Positions 26,639-35,520 of a DNA stretch of 64,000 bases are shown piece after piece. Numbering within the stretch: the stretch's first letter is position 1; every line of letters starts with the position of its first letter. Origin of the DNA: Solibacillus silvestris (GTDB lineage Bacteria; Bacillota; Bacilli; Bacillales_A; Planococcaceae); contig CP014609.1 in the NCBI GenBank assembly GCA_001586195.1, forward strand, positions 3,488,501-3,552,500, in the 5' to 3' direction. The notes below the pieces were generated by a model. That model did not search any database. It worked only from the letters and a program-made list of their open reading frames with translations, and had not been told where the DNA came from. The position numbers and the translations under genes were made by a program.

Positions 26639-27499
26639 TTATACGATTTGTCTATTATGTTGAATTGTTTCAATAAACTTTTCAATCGTTGCCGTCAAAT
26701 AGGAATCCGCTCTCCTAATAAAGACCGTCTTTACTTTACTATACTCACTTGGCAATGAGTGACAATAAATAGTCCCGCTCTGCTCCAGATGTGCAACAGC
26801 TGACTTTGGGACAAATGAAACCCCTAGTCCCATTGAAACACTGCGTATAATCGTTTCCAGTGTACCAAACTCCATCACTTTTTGAGGACTGATATTTTGA
26901 TCCTGGTACCATGTTTCCAGACGTGCCCGGTATCCGCAGCCTTTTCTGAAACATAGGAACGGGATGCCTTCTAATTCTCCCAACTTCAGATGAGGTGAGT
27001 TTGAAATTAATACAAGCTCTTCATCAAATACTTCATATGACTCAAGATCCGGATGAATATTCGATGCGGTTATAAACGCTCCATCCAATTTATAATCCAG
27101 TACTTTTTGCTCCAATTTCTCTGTTACCCCTGTTATTAATGACAAATCGACACTTTGATAACTTTTCATATAGGAAGTTAATATATTCGGTAAATGGTAG
27201 ACCGTTTCGACCGTACCTATTTCAAGCTTTCCGATTGGTTCATTTTTATTAAGAACGGCTCTTTTCATTTCCTCCGTTAATAGCAATATTTTCTTACTAT
27301 AAGATAACAAATTTTTTCCTTCAGGTGTCAAAGTCATCCCTCGTCTATGTCGGTTAAATAATGGCGTGTTCAATTCTACTTCAAGTTTTTGTATTCTTGA
27401 TGTAATATTCGATTGGACATAATTTAATTCTTTCGCTACTTCCGTAACTGTTCCCTTCTCGGCAACAAGTTGGAAAATTTCCAAGTCTTTAAATTCCAC
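26639..27499 (-). CDS. LysR-family regulator
   Basis: A 286-aa LTTR: N-terminal winged helix (FKDLEIFQLVAEKGTVTEVAKELNYVQSNITSRIQKLEVELNTPLFNRHRRGMTLTPEG) and a periplasmic-binding-like effector domain. It is transcribed divergently from the EamA transporter at 27650, the usual arrangement in which the LTTR controls its neighbour. The YVQSNITSRI recognition helix resembles the YtlI/CzcR type. Ligand unknown. Confidence 0.9.
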   Translation of the reverse strand: MEFKDLEIFQLVAEKGTVTEVAKELNYVQSNITSRIQKLEVELNTPLFNRHRRGMTLTPEGKNLLSYSKKILLLTEEMKRAVLNKNEPIGKLEIGTVETVYHLPNILTSYMKSYQSVDLSLITGVTEKLEQKVLDYKLDGAFITASNIHPDLESYEVFDEELVLISNSPHLKLGELEGIPFLCFRKGCGYRARLETWYQDQNISPQKVMEFGTLETIIRSVSMGLGVSFVPKSAVAHLEQSGTIYCHSLPSEYSKVKTVFIRRADSYLTATIEKFIETIQHNRQIV

Positions 27500-27649
27500 G
27501 ATGCATCCAGTCTCCTTTTCCTGTTCCTATTACTTTAACATGGTATCTCAAATACTGATATTAATGATAACTTTTATTCATTTTACGAGATAGTTATACA
27601 ATTGTAAGATAGTAATCGTGACTATTTAGTGAAATGAGGTTAATAAAGG

Positions 27650-28618
27650 TTGAAAAATAATGTTCTAATCGGTTCTATTCTATGTTTTATAGCTGCAGTA
27701 TCATGGGGGGCAATGTTTCCGGTAGCCCATGGTGCATTTAAACATATAGATCCATTCTACTTCACCATTTTTAGATATGGCGCAGTGACGATTATTTTAA
27801 TTGCACTGCTGTTATGGAAGGAAGGAAAGAGAGCTTTCCGTATGGAAGGAAAAGGCCTGCAGCTTTGGTTTTTCGGTACGATGGCCTTTACAGTTTATAA
27901 TTTGCTTATTTTCTGGGGCGAGGATTTACTCGGACAATCCGGTGTTATGACGGCCTCTATTATGGAATCACTTATGCCGATGATTTCGATTGTCATCTCA
28001 TGGATGATTTTTAAACACCGTCCATCGCTGTTTACATTACTATGTGTATTATTATCATTTATCGGTGCGGTATTAGTTATAACAAAAGGCGATCTTCAGG
28101 CATTTTTAGGCACGACAGGTCAGTTTATCCCTTCCCTTTTCATCTTTATCGCTGTCGTCGGATGGGTGATTTATACAATGGGCGCCAATGAGTTCAGTCA
28201 TTGGTCTGCTTTGCGCTATTCTACATTGAGCTGTTTACTTGGAACCGTAACCGCATTATTCGTTACTTTAGGTGCGACAATGTTCGGCACTTTATCTGTG
28301 CCAGCTGTAAACGATGTAGTTGCAGTAGGTCCACACTTACTGTTTATGATTATTTTCCCGGGTGTCATTGCATTATTGGGCTGGAACATTGGCGTCAACT
28401 ACTTGTCACCTTTAAATGCATTACTGTTCATCAATTTCGTTCCTGTCACAACACTATTCATTTCTATTATTCAGGGGAATGCGGTAACGGTGTTTGATAT
28501 TGTCGGAACAGTGTTGATTATCATTGCGCTTTTATCAAATAATATATATGTAAGAATGCTGGACAAGAAAAAGGCCAATCATACGATGCAATCTACATGG
28601 AGTGAAGGGATTTCTTAA
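27650..28618 (+). CDS. EamA/DMT-family transporter
   Basis: A 322-aa protein with ten predicted helices in two EamA repeats (LIGSILCFIAAVSWGAMFPVAHGAF; PSLFIFIAVVGWVIYTMGANEFSHWSALRYS). DMT transporters export amino acids or other metabolites. The start is TTG at 27650 with GAGG ten bases upstream; the nearby ATG is out of frame. It is divergent from the LysR gene and probably under its control. The substrate cannot be predicted. Confidence 0.87.
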   Translation: MKNNVLIGSILCFIAAVSWGAMFPVAHGAFKHIDPFYFTIFRYGAVTIILIALLLWKEGKRAFRMEGKGLQLWFFGTMAFTVYNLLIFWGEDLLGQSGVMTASIMESLMPMISIVISWMIFKHRPSLFTLLCVLLSFIGAVLVITKGDLQAFLGTTGQFIPSLFIFIAVVGWVIYTMGANEFSHWSALRYSTLSCLLGTVTALFVTLGATMFGTLSVPAVNDVVAVGPHLLFMIIFPGVIALLGWNIGVNYLSPLNALLFINFVPVTTLFISIIQGNAVTVFDIVGTVLIIIALLSNNIYVRMLDKKKANHTMQSTWSEGIS

Positions 28619-28650
28619 CTATAATCTTTAGGCTTAATGCAAATAAGCGA

Positions 28651-29056
28651 TTGGGACAGAAATAGAAATACCATTGGATAAGAAGAAAAACCTTATTAAG
28701 AAACGGATATTTTATAAAATTGATTGGAATGGAGGGCGAGTGTTCGTGCTGACGATTTCACCTTTCGCACTGTGAAAACATTAGCTGACGGCTATGCCTT
28801 TCGCTACAAGCAAGCTTCCAACGGGAATAGCGAAATTTATTTTGCGACGAAAGCGAAGCGGCAGGAGCACTGACGCCTGAGACTAGGAACAAAAGCTAAG
28901 AACGCCACGTCCTGTGGCAACGCTTTTGTGACCAACATCCTGTTGGCCTCACGCCCGCGGAAAGCGTCCGACCTGGAATAGAAATCAATTTTTAACGCAC
29001 AGCAAAAAATGCCCTTTTTCTCTCAGAGAAAAAAGGCATTTTTGGGTTATGTCCCA
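28651..29056. repeat. structured intergenic repeat element (Bacillales type)
   Basis: A non-coding block unlike its AT-rich flanks. It starts with TTGGGACAGAAAT and ends with ATGTCCCACC, so its ends are inverted (GGGACA/TGTCCC). Inside are TTGATTGGAATGGAGGGCGAG-like and CCTGGAATAGAAATCAATT segments in opposing orientation, and two tandem mini-hairpins, GCCAC-GTCCT-GTGGC and CCAAC-ATCCT-GTTGG, at about 28902-28946. From memory, such GGAGGGCGAG / GCGGAAAGCG blocks recur in intergenic regions of Bacillus-related genomes. It holds no credible reading frame. Confidence 0.6.
29005..29043. terminator. strong hairpin at end of the repeat element
   Basis: AAAAATGCC and GGCATTTTT pair with inner CTTTTTCTCT/AGAGAAAAAAG. 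It can terminate transcription from the EamA gene or the repeat itself. Confidence 0.75.
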
Positions 29057-29161
29057 CCCTCTATTAAAATCCCGCTACTTTTATAGTTCGTTGTAATAAT
29101 TTCCTTATAATGTTATCTTTTAGGTTGAAATACTATAAATTTATTTAAAGGAGTTGAAAAA

Positions 29162-30106
29162 ATGAGAAAAACGATTGCCTCCATTAGTATTGCACTAGGC
29201 TTGATGTTTGCGATTGGAACGAACGTCAATGCTGCGACTGTTCATTACAAAGACGTCAAAGAATCGGACAACTTTTATCCCTCTGTTCAGTATTTATTAG
29301 ACCAAAAAGCAATTAGCCGGACATTGCCTCAATTTAGACCATATGAAAATATTACGCGTGGCCAAGTGGCAAGTATACTTGCAAAAGTATTGGATGACCG
29401 CTTAAAAGAGATTGAGTATACGGAATGGTATAGTGGTGCGAACTTTATTGATGTGCCAAAGACAGATCAATTTTATCCTTACATTAATAAGCTGGACTGG
29501 AACGGGATTATGCGCGGGTATTATGTGAATGATACTTCTTCCTCTGCGAGGGCTTTCGGTATTAACCAACCTTTAACGCGTGGACAATTTGCCGGTGTAA
29601 TTATAAAAGCATATGAAATTCCATTAATTCAATTGCAAAGCTACAAAGAAAGTGGCGCTTCCCCATCTGACATATTCGATGGAAAAAACTTTACGTATCC
29701 TTGGGGACAGGAAATCGCGACACTTCAAACAACCGGAATTTTAAGTGGTTACGACGACGGAAATTTCAAACCAAGTACACCGATTAAACGTTCTCAGTTT
29801 GCAAATATGCTTGTGAAAGCTGCAAATGGCGAACTGTATTTCTTTAACCAGAACAACCTGCTCAATGACTTTGAACAACTAGGTATTTCTAAAGAAACTT
29901 CAATGGAAAAAATCAAAACACTTACAAATAATACCACTGTTAAATATTTGGCTTCCTACAGAGATGTACGGTATTTAAATGCTGTGACTATTGCAATAAT
30001 GATCTATAAAGAAGGAGTCATTTTGTTCGAAGATATTAACGTGAAAATGGCTGTTTCAAAAGACGCGAACGGAAAGTGGCAGTTGAACGTTGAGAAAATC
30101 AATTAA
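29162..30106 (+). CDS. SLH-domain surface protein
   Basis: A 314-aa secreted protein: signal peptide ending at NVNAAT, then SLH modules (VHYKDVKESDNFYPSVQYLLDQKAI; FRPYENITRGQVASILAKVL; GINQPLTRGQFAGVIIKAY; GILSGYDDGNFKPSTPIKRSQFANMLVKAA). The last 80 residues are a small alpha/beta domain of unknown role. AAAGGAG precedes the ATG. Third SLH protein of the window; probably wall-polymer bound. Confidence 0.88.
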   Translation: MRKTIASISIALGLMFAIGTNVNAATVHYKDVKESDNFYPSVQYLLDQKAISRTLPQFRPYENITRGQVASILAKVLDDRLKEIEYTEWYSGANFIDVPKTDQFYPYINKLDWNGIMRGYYVNDTSSSARAFGINQPLTRGQFAGVIIKAYEIPLIQLQSYKESGASPSDIFDGKNFTYPWGQEIATLQTTGILSGYDDGNFKPSTPIKRSQFANMLVKAANGELYFFNQNNLLNDFEQLGISKETSMEKIKTLTNNTTVKYLASYRDVRYLNAVTIAIMIYKEGVILFEDINVKMAVSKDANGKWQLNVEKIN

Positions 30107-30139
30107 CAGGGGATTAATTATAACCGGTATCAGCTGGAC

Positions 30140-30160
30140 GGCTAATCTATTTGATTAGCC
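30140..30160 (+). terminator. Rho-independent terminator after SLH gene
   Basis: GGCTAATC-TATTT-GATTAGCC followed by TTTTTT. Confidence 0.9.
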
Positions 30161-30179
30161 TTTTTTAATAACTTGAAGT

Positions 30180-30608
30180 TTATGTTTTTCTGATAGGCCG
30201 CTCTCTTGGTGTAATATTAATAATATAGTAACTAATAATTAAAATCAGGATTACCCCTGCAAAAATGAGTGTATCCATTGCCGAATCATGTTCGACAATA
30301 ATGAGACGGAGCATGGCCGTAATTCCGATATACATAAAATAACGAAGCGGGAAATGATAGTCTTCTTTAAAGTATTTCACAATCATCGTGATAAACTCGA
30401 AATACAGGAAGAATACTAGAATTTTTGCCAGTAAGTATTTGTATTCATGCTTTTGCCCGTTAAATATAAACTTTAAAAGCTCGACCATTTCGATGATGAG
30501 CATGACACAAAGAGTTAACGCCAATACTGTTAAACCAATATTCAAGATCACTTGAAGCACTTTCGGAATAATTTCTTTAAATGGCTTAGGTTTGGATAAA
30601 AACTTCAT
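30180..30608 (-). CDS. psiE: PsiE-family phosphate-starvation-inducible membrane protein
   Basis: A 142-aa protein with four helices: VLQVILNIGLTVLALTLCVMLI, LAKILVFFLYFEFITMIVKYF, HFPLRYFMYIGITAMLRLIIVEH and IFAGVILILIISYYII. The middle motifs are the PsiE family signature. In E. coli the gene is phosphate-starvation induced; its molecular role is unknown. Monocistronic. Confidence 0.88.
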   Translation of the reverse strand: MKFLSKPKPFKEIIPKVLQVILNIGLTVLALTLCVMLIIEMVELLKFIFNGQKHEYKYLLAKILVFFLYFEFITMIVKYFKEDYHFPLRYFMYIGITAMLRLIIVEHDSAMDTLIFAGVILILIISYYIINITPRERPIRKT

Positions 30609-30729
30609 TTATACACACCCCCAGACGTTATATTTTCAGATTATTCCATCATTAGGGGTATGTCAATTTTGTAAGCGATTACTATTTCAAAAAATTTTTT
30701 TACTTGTTTTTATTCTTAAAAAGAACCTT

Positions 30730-31617
30730 TTAAATTTCTAAATTGCCCAGATTCATTTTCAAATATTGAATAAACGGATGCTTCACCTTATCCACTTTTC
30801 TTGTACAGCAAAACAAGCTCTGGCTGATTTCCACTTGATCGACAAAGACGCGTGCAATGCTGCCTTGCAATAGTTTTTCCTTAACACTGCATGCTGGTGC
30901 GATTGCCATTCCATAACCGGCTTCCACAACTTTAATCGATTCCAGTACACCTTCTATTTGTAAGCCAAATCTCGGTAACGGGCAATTATGCGTATAAAAA
31001 ATAGCCTCCATTAAATCCAGTGTTGAACTGCCTCGCTCCCTATAAATAAAATCATGCTCACTTAGCTCAAAAATCGATACTTTTTTATTTGCTAATGGAT
31101 GTGCTGGATGGACAACAAACCAAAACGGAATATCCAGTATTTTCTCAAAGGACAAATCTTCATGGCCAATATTGCTTTGCACAACAAAACCAAAATCAAC
31201 TTTATAATCAAGAACATGACGCTCCACAGACTGTACATTTCCAAGCGATACATACATATCGATATTTGGATTTTTTGATTTATATCCAGCAATGATTGGC
31301 GGCAAAATATAATTGGTTGAAATATAAGACGAAGCGATTTTTATATTCTCTTTCTTTTCCAAAAAGGATTTAAATTTATCATCAATCTGTTCTTCCAAAT
31401 GAAATAACCGCAAGCCCTGCTCATAAAGAAATTCACCTTCATAAGTAAGCTGAATACCCCTTCCCTTTCCTTCTATAAGTTTCACTCCGATTTCTCGTTC
31501 AAGTTTGCGTATTTGTATAGTTACAGCCGGCTGACTGATATGCAGGAGTTTCGCTGCTTCAGTAATACTGCCCAGTTTTGCAACGTTTGTGAAAATTCGT
31601 AGCGTATGTAAATTCAT
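30730..31617 (-). CDS. LysR-family regulator (CysL/YwfK-like)
   Basis: A 295-aa LTTR: MNLHTLRIFTNVAKLGSITEAAKLLHISQPAVTIQIRKLEREIGVKLIEGKGRGIQLTYEGE plus an effector domain. ATG 31617 is chosen because GTGAGGAA sits before it. It is divergent from a TauE/SafE exporter gene. In B. subtilis related LTTRs of the CysL type control sulfur genes, and TauE/SafE proteins move sulfur-containing anions, so a sulfite or sulfonate signal is plausible (inference). Confidence 0.9.
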   Translation of the reverse strand: MNLHTLRIFTNVAKLGSITEAAKLLHISQPAVTIQIRKLEREIGVKLIEGKGRGIQLTYEGEFLYEQGLRLFHLEEQIDDKFKSFLEKKENIKIASSYISTNYILPPIIAGYKSKNPNIDMYVSLGNVQSVERHVLDYKVDFGFVVQSNIGHEDLSFEKILDIPFWFVVHPAHPLANKKVSIFELSEHDFIYRERGSSTLDLMEAIFYTHNCPLPRFGLQIEGVLESIKVVEAGYGMAIAPACSVKEKLLQGSIARVFVDQVEISQSLFCCTRKVDKVKHPFIQYLKMNLGNLEI

Positions 31618-31627
31618 TTCCTCACCC

Positions 31628-31680
31628 ACTCATAACTTAAATTTATGAATATACAAAATATATATATTTGTTTTATGAGT
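31628..31680. promoter_or_regulatory. divergent LysR operator region
   Basis: Between the divergent lysR and tauE-like genes, ACTCATAA (31628-31635) is a perfect inverted repeat of TTATGAGT (31673-31680). A near-palindrome ACAAA...TTTGT lies between (31653-31671). Such spaced dyads are typical LTTR recognition and activation sites. Confidence 0.55.
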
Positions 31681-31715
31681 AGTATAGCAGTATTTTGTGA
31701 GTAGGGGGGATTTGT

Positions 31716-32483
31716 TTGGAGAACTTATTTATAGAGTGGCTATCCATAGATGGGCTCATTTTATTCGCAATCGGCATCCTTGCTTCCATTGTAGGGGTCA
31801 TGTTTGGGGCTGCAGGATTTGTATTGCTTCCTTCCTTATTGTTAGTAGGCATTCCGATTCATGCGACTGTCGCAATTAATAAATTTGCAACAGGCATATC
31901 TTCATTTTCGACGGTTATTGTTCTGACGTTGAAAAAAAGAGTACAACTGAAAAAAATGATTCCATTTATGCTGATTGCAGCAATTGGCGGTATAAGCGGG
32001 GCATTTTTAGCAACAAGATTGGCGGAACATACGATGAATATTGTTGCATGTATTGTTTTAATCGTAATGTTCTTTTTTCTTATTAAAAGTAAAAAGAAAG
32101 AAGTTATTAATGAGCAGTCCGACATCGAAAAGAAAACTAATTTAATTGCACCTTTTTTTATTAGTATTTATGATGGTGGGCTTGGAACAGGTTCTGCACT
32201 GCTAAACATTACATATTTTCTGAAGAAACAAGTCAGCTATGTAATGGCTGCAGAAATGACTCGTTTTTTAATGTTTGCAAGCTGCACAACTGCTTTTTTA
32301 TTTTACCTGTTCTATGGCATCGTTAATTGGGGTGTTGCTGTTCCTGTAGCTGTCGGATCGATTGTTGGCTCCCATATCGGTCTAAAAATCATTCCTTATC
32401 TAAAAGGGAAATGGGTTGAGATTTTGCTTCCTATTATATTTTTCCTGTTAATTATCCAAGTAATATCGGATTTACTTTTCTAA
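31716..32483 (+). CDS. TauE/SafE-family anion exporter
   Basis: A 255-aa membrane protein with about eight helices in two repeats (FAIGILASIVGVMFGAAGFVLLPSLLLVGIPIHATVAINKFATG; FISIYDGGLGTGSALLNITYFLKK). The family exports sulfite or organosulfonates. The start is TTG with GGGGGG before it. Control by the divergent LysR protein is likely. The substrate is not proven by sequence. Confidence 0.88.
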   Translation: MENLFIEWLSIDGLILFAIGILASIVGVMFGAAGFVLLPSLLLVGIPIHATVAINKFATGISSFSTVIVLTLKKRVQLKKMIPFMLIAAIGGISGAFLATRLAEHTMNIVACIVLIVMFFFLIKSKKKEVINEQSDIEKKTNLIAPFFISIYDGGLGTGSALLNITYFLKKQVSYVMAAEMTRFLMFASCTTAFLFYLFYGIVNWGVAVPVAVGSIVGSHIGLKIIPYLKGKWVEILLPIIFFLLIIQVISDLLF

Positions 32484-32492
32484 TATTGTGGC

Positions 32493-32527
32493 GGCTGGGA
32501 CAAACTTAAAATGCATCTGTCCCAGCC
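32493..32527. terminator. hairpin terminator
   Basis: GGCTGGGACA pairs with TGTCCCAGCC, followed by a TTTTATTT run on the plus strand. It ends the TauE gene and may serve the convergent small gene. Confidence 0.85.
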
Positions 32528-32531
32528 AGTT

Positions 32532-32711
32532 TTATTTACTGGCCCTTTTCTTATGCACTACACCATTCAAAAATAAAATAACCATTAAAAGTATCGACAG
32601 ATTAAATGTTGCCTTGGATATTTCGGTATTTAATACAAAGACCATTACATTATTTAATAAAATAACCGCGCAAATTATAAACGATAAATTAGCAATAGAA
32701 TGATTGCTCAA
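32532..32711 (-). CDS. small two-helix membrane protein
   Basis: About 59 residues with two hydrophobic helices (IANLSFIICAVILLNNVMVFVL; ATFNLSILLMVILFLNGVV) and a basic tail VHKKRASK. The TTG at 32711 is preferred because AAGGGGTG lies ten bases upstream; a GTG at 32723 lies too close to it. It has no recognisable family and could be a chance frame, but start signal, hydrophobic pattern and adjacent terminator support it. It lies downstream of the ATP-grasp operon on the same strand. Confidence 0.5.
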   Translation of the reverse strand: MSNHSIANLSFIICAVILLNNVMVFVLNTEISKATFNLSILLMVILFLNGVVHKKRASK

Positions 32712-32731
32712 GTTATGTGACACCCCTTAAC

Positions 32732-33940
32732 TTACATTCCAATCGGTAAATAATACGATAAATTGTTTGTGATCATCCCGCCAACACGCAACCCTATTGC
32801 TGCCGGCTTTCCGCTTATTAAAAAACTGCCGACCAGCAATTCACCTGTTTGTCTTCCCTTTTCGCTTCGGAAAGTTGTTTTCGGCTGCTCGATGAATTGC
32901 TGGTACACTTTTGGATAGTGATGATACGATTTATGGATATCTTCTTTTATAAGCTGTCCGTCTTCATCAAATATTTCTACCGTATCTCCCTCCCGGCCAA
33001 ATACGGGTTTCTTTACATAGCGGATTCCTTTTTCGATAAACAGGCTATCTTCCAAATAGGTCGGCAAAAAATATTCGGCAATCCATTCATGCTCTTCCGT
33101 CGTAAAAAATGCATTTCGTTCTTCGTGCAAGCCCCAGATGATGGCTTGTACTGCTTTGTTTTGCAATAAAAATGCCGAGGGTGGGTTAAGGATTGTCAGC
33201 AAATCCTGCTCTACCAGTTCCATTAGCCACAATCCTATTCGATTCTGCGCATCATCTTCGTCCTGAATTAAATTTTCTATCGGAAATGTTGGACGATACA
33301 GCAAGTCGATCCGCTTTCCATCCTCATCGAACAACCCGACACCCTTCTGTATTTGCAATTGGTGTAAAGGAGTAAACTTTGCTCCGGGCACAAATTGCAT
33401 TATGTAAAGAGTAGTATAATAATCTTCTATATTATCATCGTGTGCGGTAAAAACGATATGTGCATCAGGGGAAAATATACTTTGGGCAACACTTTTCCTC
33501 ACCATGCTTTTTAACATCTCTTCCATTTCATTATTCGGATTTTCCATGCCGAATGCTTTACAGATTTGACCGTTTACAACAAATAACTCCTTGATGAACG
33601 TAGGTGTATCAGCATTCATTTCAATACATTTATAGCCGCCATTATGAGCAATAAAATCAAAACGCGCAATAACACTTTCCGCTTCCAGTGTTTTCAGGCG
33701 CAGAATAGGAATCGTTTCTTCTGGATAGCCCATTTCAATCAGTGCTTCATCCGGAAGATTGCGTAATAAATGGGCTGTTTTAAAAAAGATTTTCCCTGCA
33801 CATTCAGTAGCTATGCGAATTTTTTCTACTTCTTCTTCTGTTACTTCATAAACGTCATAGAGAGCATATTCCTCGTTATATAAATCGGCCCAAAACCGGT
33901 CAATACTTGCATAAAATTTCCTGCGCTCGCTGTTCGTCAT
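32732..33940 (-). CDS. glutathionylspermidine-synthase-like ATP-grasp ligase
   Basis: A 402-aa protein of the GSP synthase C-terminal (ATP-grasp) family, without the amidase half. Visible marks are ARFDFIAHNGGYKCIEMNADTPTF (substrate and ATP-binding region), GLWLMELVEQDLLTILNPP, IRYVKKPVFGREGDTVEIFDEDG, and the end SGKPAAIGLRVGGMITNN. The family forms an amide bond using ATP. It is the last large gene of an operon with an unknown 151-aa protein, a DUF350 protein and a small lipoprotein. In such conserved clusters the ligase is predicted to modify a peptide or protein rather than make glutathionylspermidine. Confidence 0.85.
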   Translation of the reverse strand: MTNSERRKFYASIDRFWADLYNEEYALYDVYEVTEEEVEKIRIATECAGKIFFKTAHLLRNLPDEALIEMGYPEETIPILRLKTLEAESVIARFDFIAHNGGYKCIEMNADTPTFIKELFVVNGQICKAFGMENPNNEMEEMLKSMVRKSVAQSIFSPDAHIVFTAHDDNIEDYYTTLYIMQFVPGAKFTPLHQLQIQKGVGLFDEDGKRIDLLYRPTFPIENLIQDEDDAQNRIGLWLMELVEQDLLTILNPPSAFLLQNKAVQAIIWGLHEERNAFFTTEEHEWIAEYFLPTYLEDSLFIEKGIRYVKKPVFGREGDTVEIFDEDGQLIKEDIHKSYHHYPKVYQQFIEQPKTTFRSEKGRQTGELLVGSFLISGKPAAIGLRVGGMITNNLSYYLPIGM

Positions 33941-33947
33941 GGATTGC

Positions 33948-34403
33948 TCAGCTCACTTTCATCTCGGTAACATAAATCACGTAGACACCACGATCTTCAT
34001 CAATCTCTGTTGAAGTAACAAGCATTTGTCCAATCGATGGTATATCTACTACGTTTTTCAGTAAATAGCGGATCACTTCAAAATGCGTATCACAAGGAAT
34101 ACGTGACAACAGACGATAATTTTCACGTTCGTTTGGGCTTCTAAACTCGATATGTATACCCCGCTCACGAAAGTTTTTCTCATCCTCACCGGATAAATTG
34201 CGGCCCATCTCCTTTAGCACAAGGACTTCCACATCTTCTTCCATCTCATTCGATACAAGCTCATACTGTGTACCGCGCATAATAAAATACGTGCAAAGCT
34301 GCCTTGCGTAAAATTCATCGATCCCTACATTTGTTTCCGTATATTCATAAAACGGCTCATAATGACCATTTCCTTTTTCAACATAGTAAATTAACCGCTT
34401 CAT
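33948..34403 (-). CDS. hypothetical protein of the ATP-grasp/DUF350 operon
   Basis: A 151-aa soluble protein, MKRLIYYVEKGNGHYEPFYEYTETNVGIDEFYARQLCTYFIMRGTQYEL..., with no named domain that I can place and no signal peptide. It lies 7 bp before the ATP-grasp gene and 17 bp after the DUF350 gene, so it is part of the operon. A specificity or adaptor role for the ligase is possible but unsupported by motif. Confidence 0.75.
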   Translation of the reverse strand: MKRLIYYVEKGNGHYEPFYEYTETNVGIDEFYARQLCTYFIMRGTQYELVSNEMEEDVEVLVLKEMGRNLSGEDEKNFRERGIHIEFRSPNERENYRLLSRIPCDTHFEVIRYLLKNVVDIPSIGQMLVTSTEIDEDRGVYVIYVTEMKVS

Positions 34404-34420
34404 CGTTTCCGCTCCTTAAA

Positions 34421-34819
34421 TTAATAAGATATGCATTTCGCAACTATCAACCCGACTGCAATTGATAACGATAATAACATTGTTCCGACTGCACGGTTAT
34501 CTTCCTCAATCGCCTTTTGAATGCTGAAGCGGATTGTTATAATTTCAGCCAGGAAAAACACTATTACCTGCGCTACAATTCCAATCACACCCCAAATAGC
34601 CATATCCATTAATGATATTGAATACTCTGCCGCTGCACCTAATACGATTGCCAGACCCACTACTTTACCGCCCATTAACATTGCGGCTGCGACATTCCTT
34701 TGTGCAATTAACTGAAACTCTTTAATTTTCGGTGTACTGAGCGCAAACAGCACCATACCGATAATTAATAAACCTAATGACACGCCCAGATATGATAAAA
34801 AATTCAAATACCCATTCAT
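34421..34819 (-). CDS. DUF350 membrane protein
   Basis: A 132-aa protein with four helices in two repeats (YLGVSLGLLIIGMVLFALSTP; GGKVVGLAIVLGAAAEYSIS; DMAIWGVIGIVAQVIVFFLAEIIT; MLLSLSIAVGLIVAKC), typical of DUF350. It is regularly linked to ATP-grasp ligases and small lipoproteins. Here it sits between the lipoprotein and the 151-aa protein. Confidence 0.85.
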   Translation of the reverse strand: MNGYLNFLSYLGVSLGLLIIGMVLFALSTPKIKEFQLIAQRNVAAAMLMGGKVVGLAIVLGAAAEYSISLMDMAIWGVIGIVAQVIVFFLAEIITIRFSIQKAIEEDNRAVGTMLLSLSIAVGLIVAKCISY

Positions 34820-34834
34820 TCTATTTTGTCTCTC

Positions 34835-35164
34835 CTATCCCCCGAAGCTTTTAGTGCCACTGCCAAAACCTGAACTGGTCTTTGCGGCCTTAAAGCTATC
34901 GCTGTTTTTATAATTTATGTAGCTGCTGTCACTATTTAGTGCAGATCTATTATTGAAATATCTACCCCCATAATAGTAGGCGCCGTAATGTCCTGAACGG
35001 CTCTCGTCACATCGCCATACGCCTTCTTCTTCCGACCAGTCCCAATCCCGGCAGCTTTGGTCTGTAGGCTTTGGGGGTAAACTGCTTGAAGTACCGCAGC
35101 CAGCCAAACTTAATGTAAGCGCAGTTGCTGATACGCCGGCCATCAATTTTTTCGTCTTCTCCAT
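34835..35164 (-). CDS. small lipoprotein with Gly/Ser-rich C-terminus
   Basis: About 109 aa. Signal MEKTKKLMAGVSATALTLSLAGC has lipobox LAGC at the end. The mature part has a two-Cys acidic segment (DQSCRDWDWSEEEGVWRCDE), a Tyr-rich stretch (GHYGAYYYGGRYFNN) and the tail SSGFGSGTKSFGG. ATG 35164 follows GGAGG. As first gene of the ATP-grasp operon it is the obvious candidate substrate for peptide ligation at its tail (inference). Confidence 0.82.
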   Translation of the reverse strand: MEKTKKLMAGVSATALTLSLAGCGTSSSLPPKPTDQSCRDWDWSEEEGVWRCDESRSGHYGAYYYGGRYFNNRSALNSDSSYINYKNSDSFKAAKTSSGFGSGTKSFGG

Positions 35165-35283
35165 CTTTCTTAGCCTCCATTTCCTTTCCTCTTTAATCGT
35201 ACGTAACAACAGGAAAAAAAGATTCTATAAATTTAAAAAAATCCCGTACAGTAACAGGATTTGAAATAACCAGCACTTTTAAT

Positions 35284-35481
35284 TTATTTATTTAAAAACA
35301 ATAGAAGGTAGCTCCCCGCACATATATACAATGTGATTTGCGTAATCATGTAGATTACACGTTCAGTTGATGTTAACTTTTTTTCTTTCTTCATTTTCCT
35401 GAAATGCCAATAAAAATATATTCCACATAATAGGAGAATGGCTCCAGAAATTTGAGAAATATTTTCCAGTATACTAACCAA
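35284..35481 (-). CDS. small membrane protein
   Basis: 65 aa, with two helices (ISGAILLLCGIYFYWHF; VIYMITQITLYICAGSYLLLFL) separated by a basic loop RKMKKEKK. The TTG start has AGGAGG six bases before it. No family recognised. Confidence 0.6.
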   Translation of the reverse strand: MVSILENISQISGAILLLCGIYFYWHFRKMKKEKKLTSTERVIYMITQITLYICAGSYLLLFLNK

Positions 35482-35520
35482 AAAATTCCTCCTACTCTTT
35501 CTTCAGCTTTTGCATTCAAC

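Noticed and set aside
32488..32703. 71-codon plus-strand frame after the TauE-like gene
   Set aside because: It begins inside the terminator hairpin and overlaps the better supported minus-strand two-helix protein.
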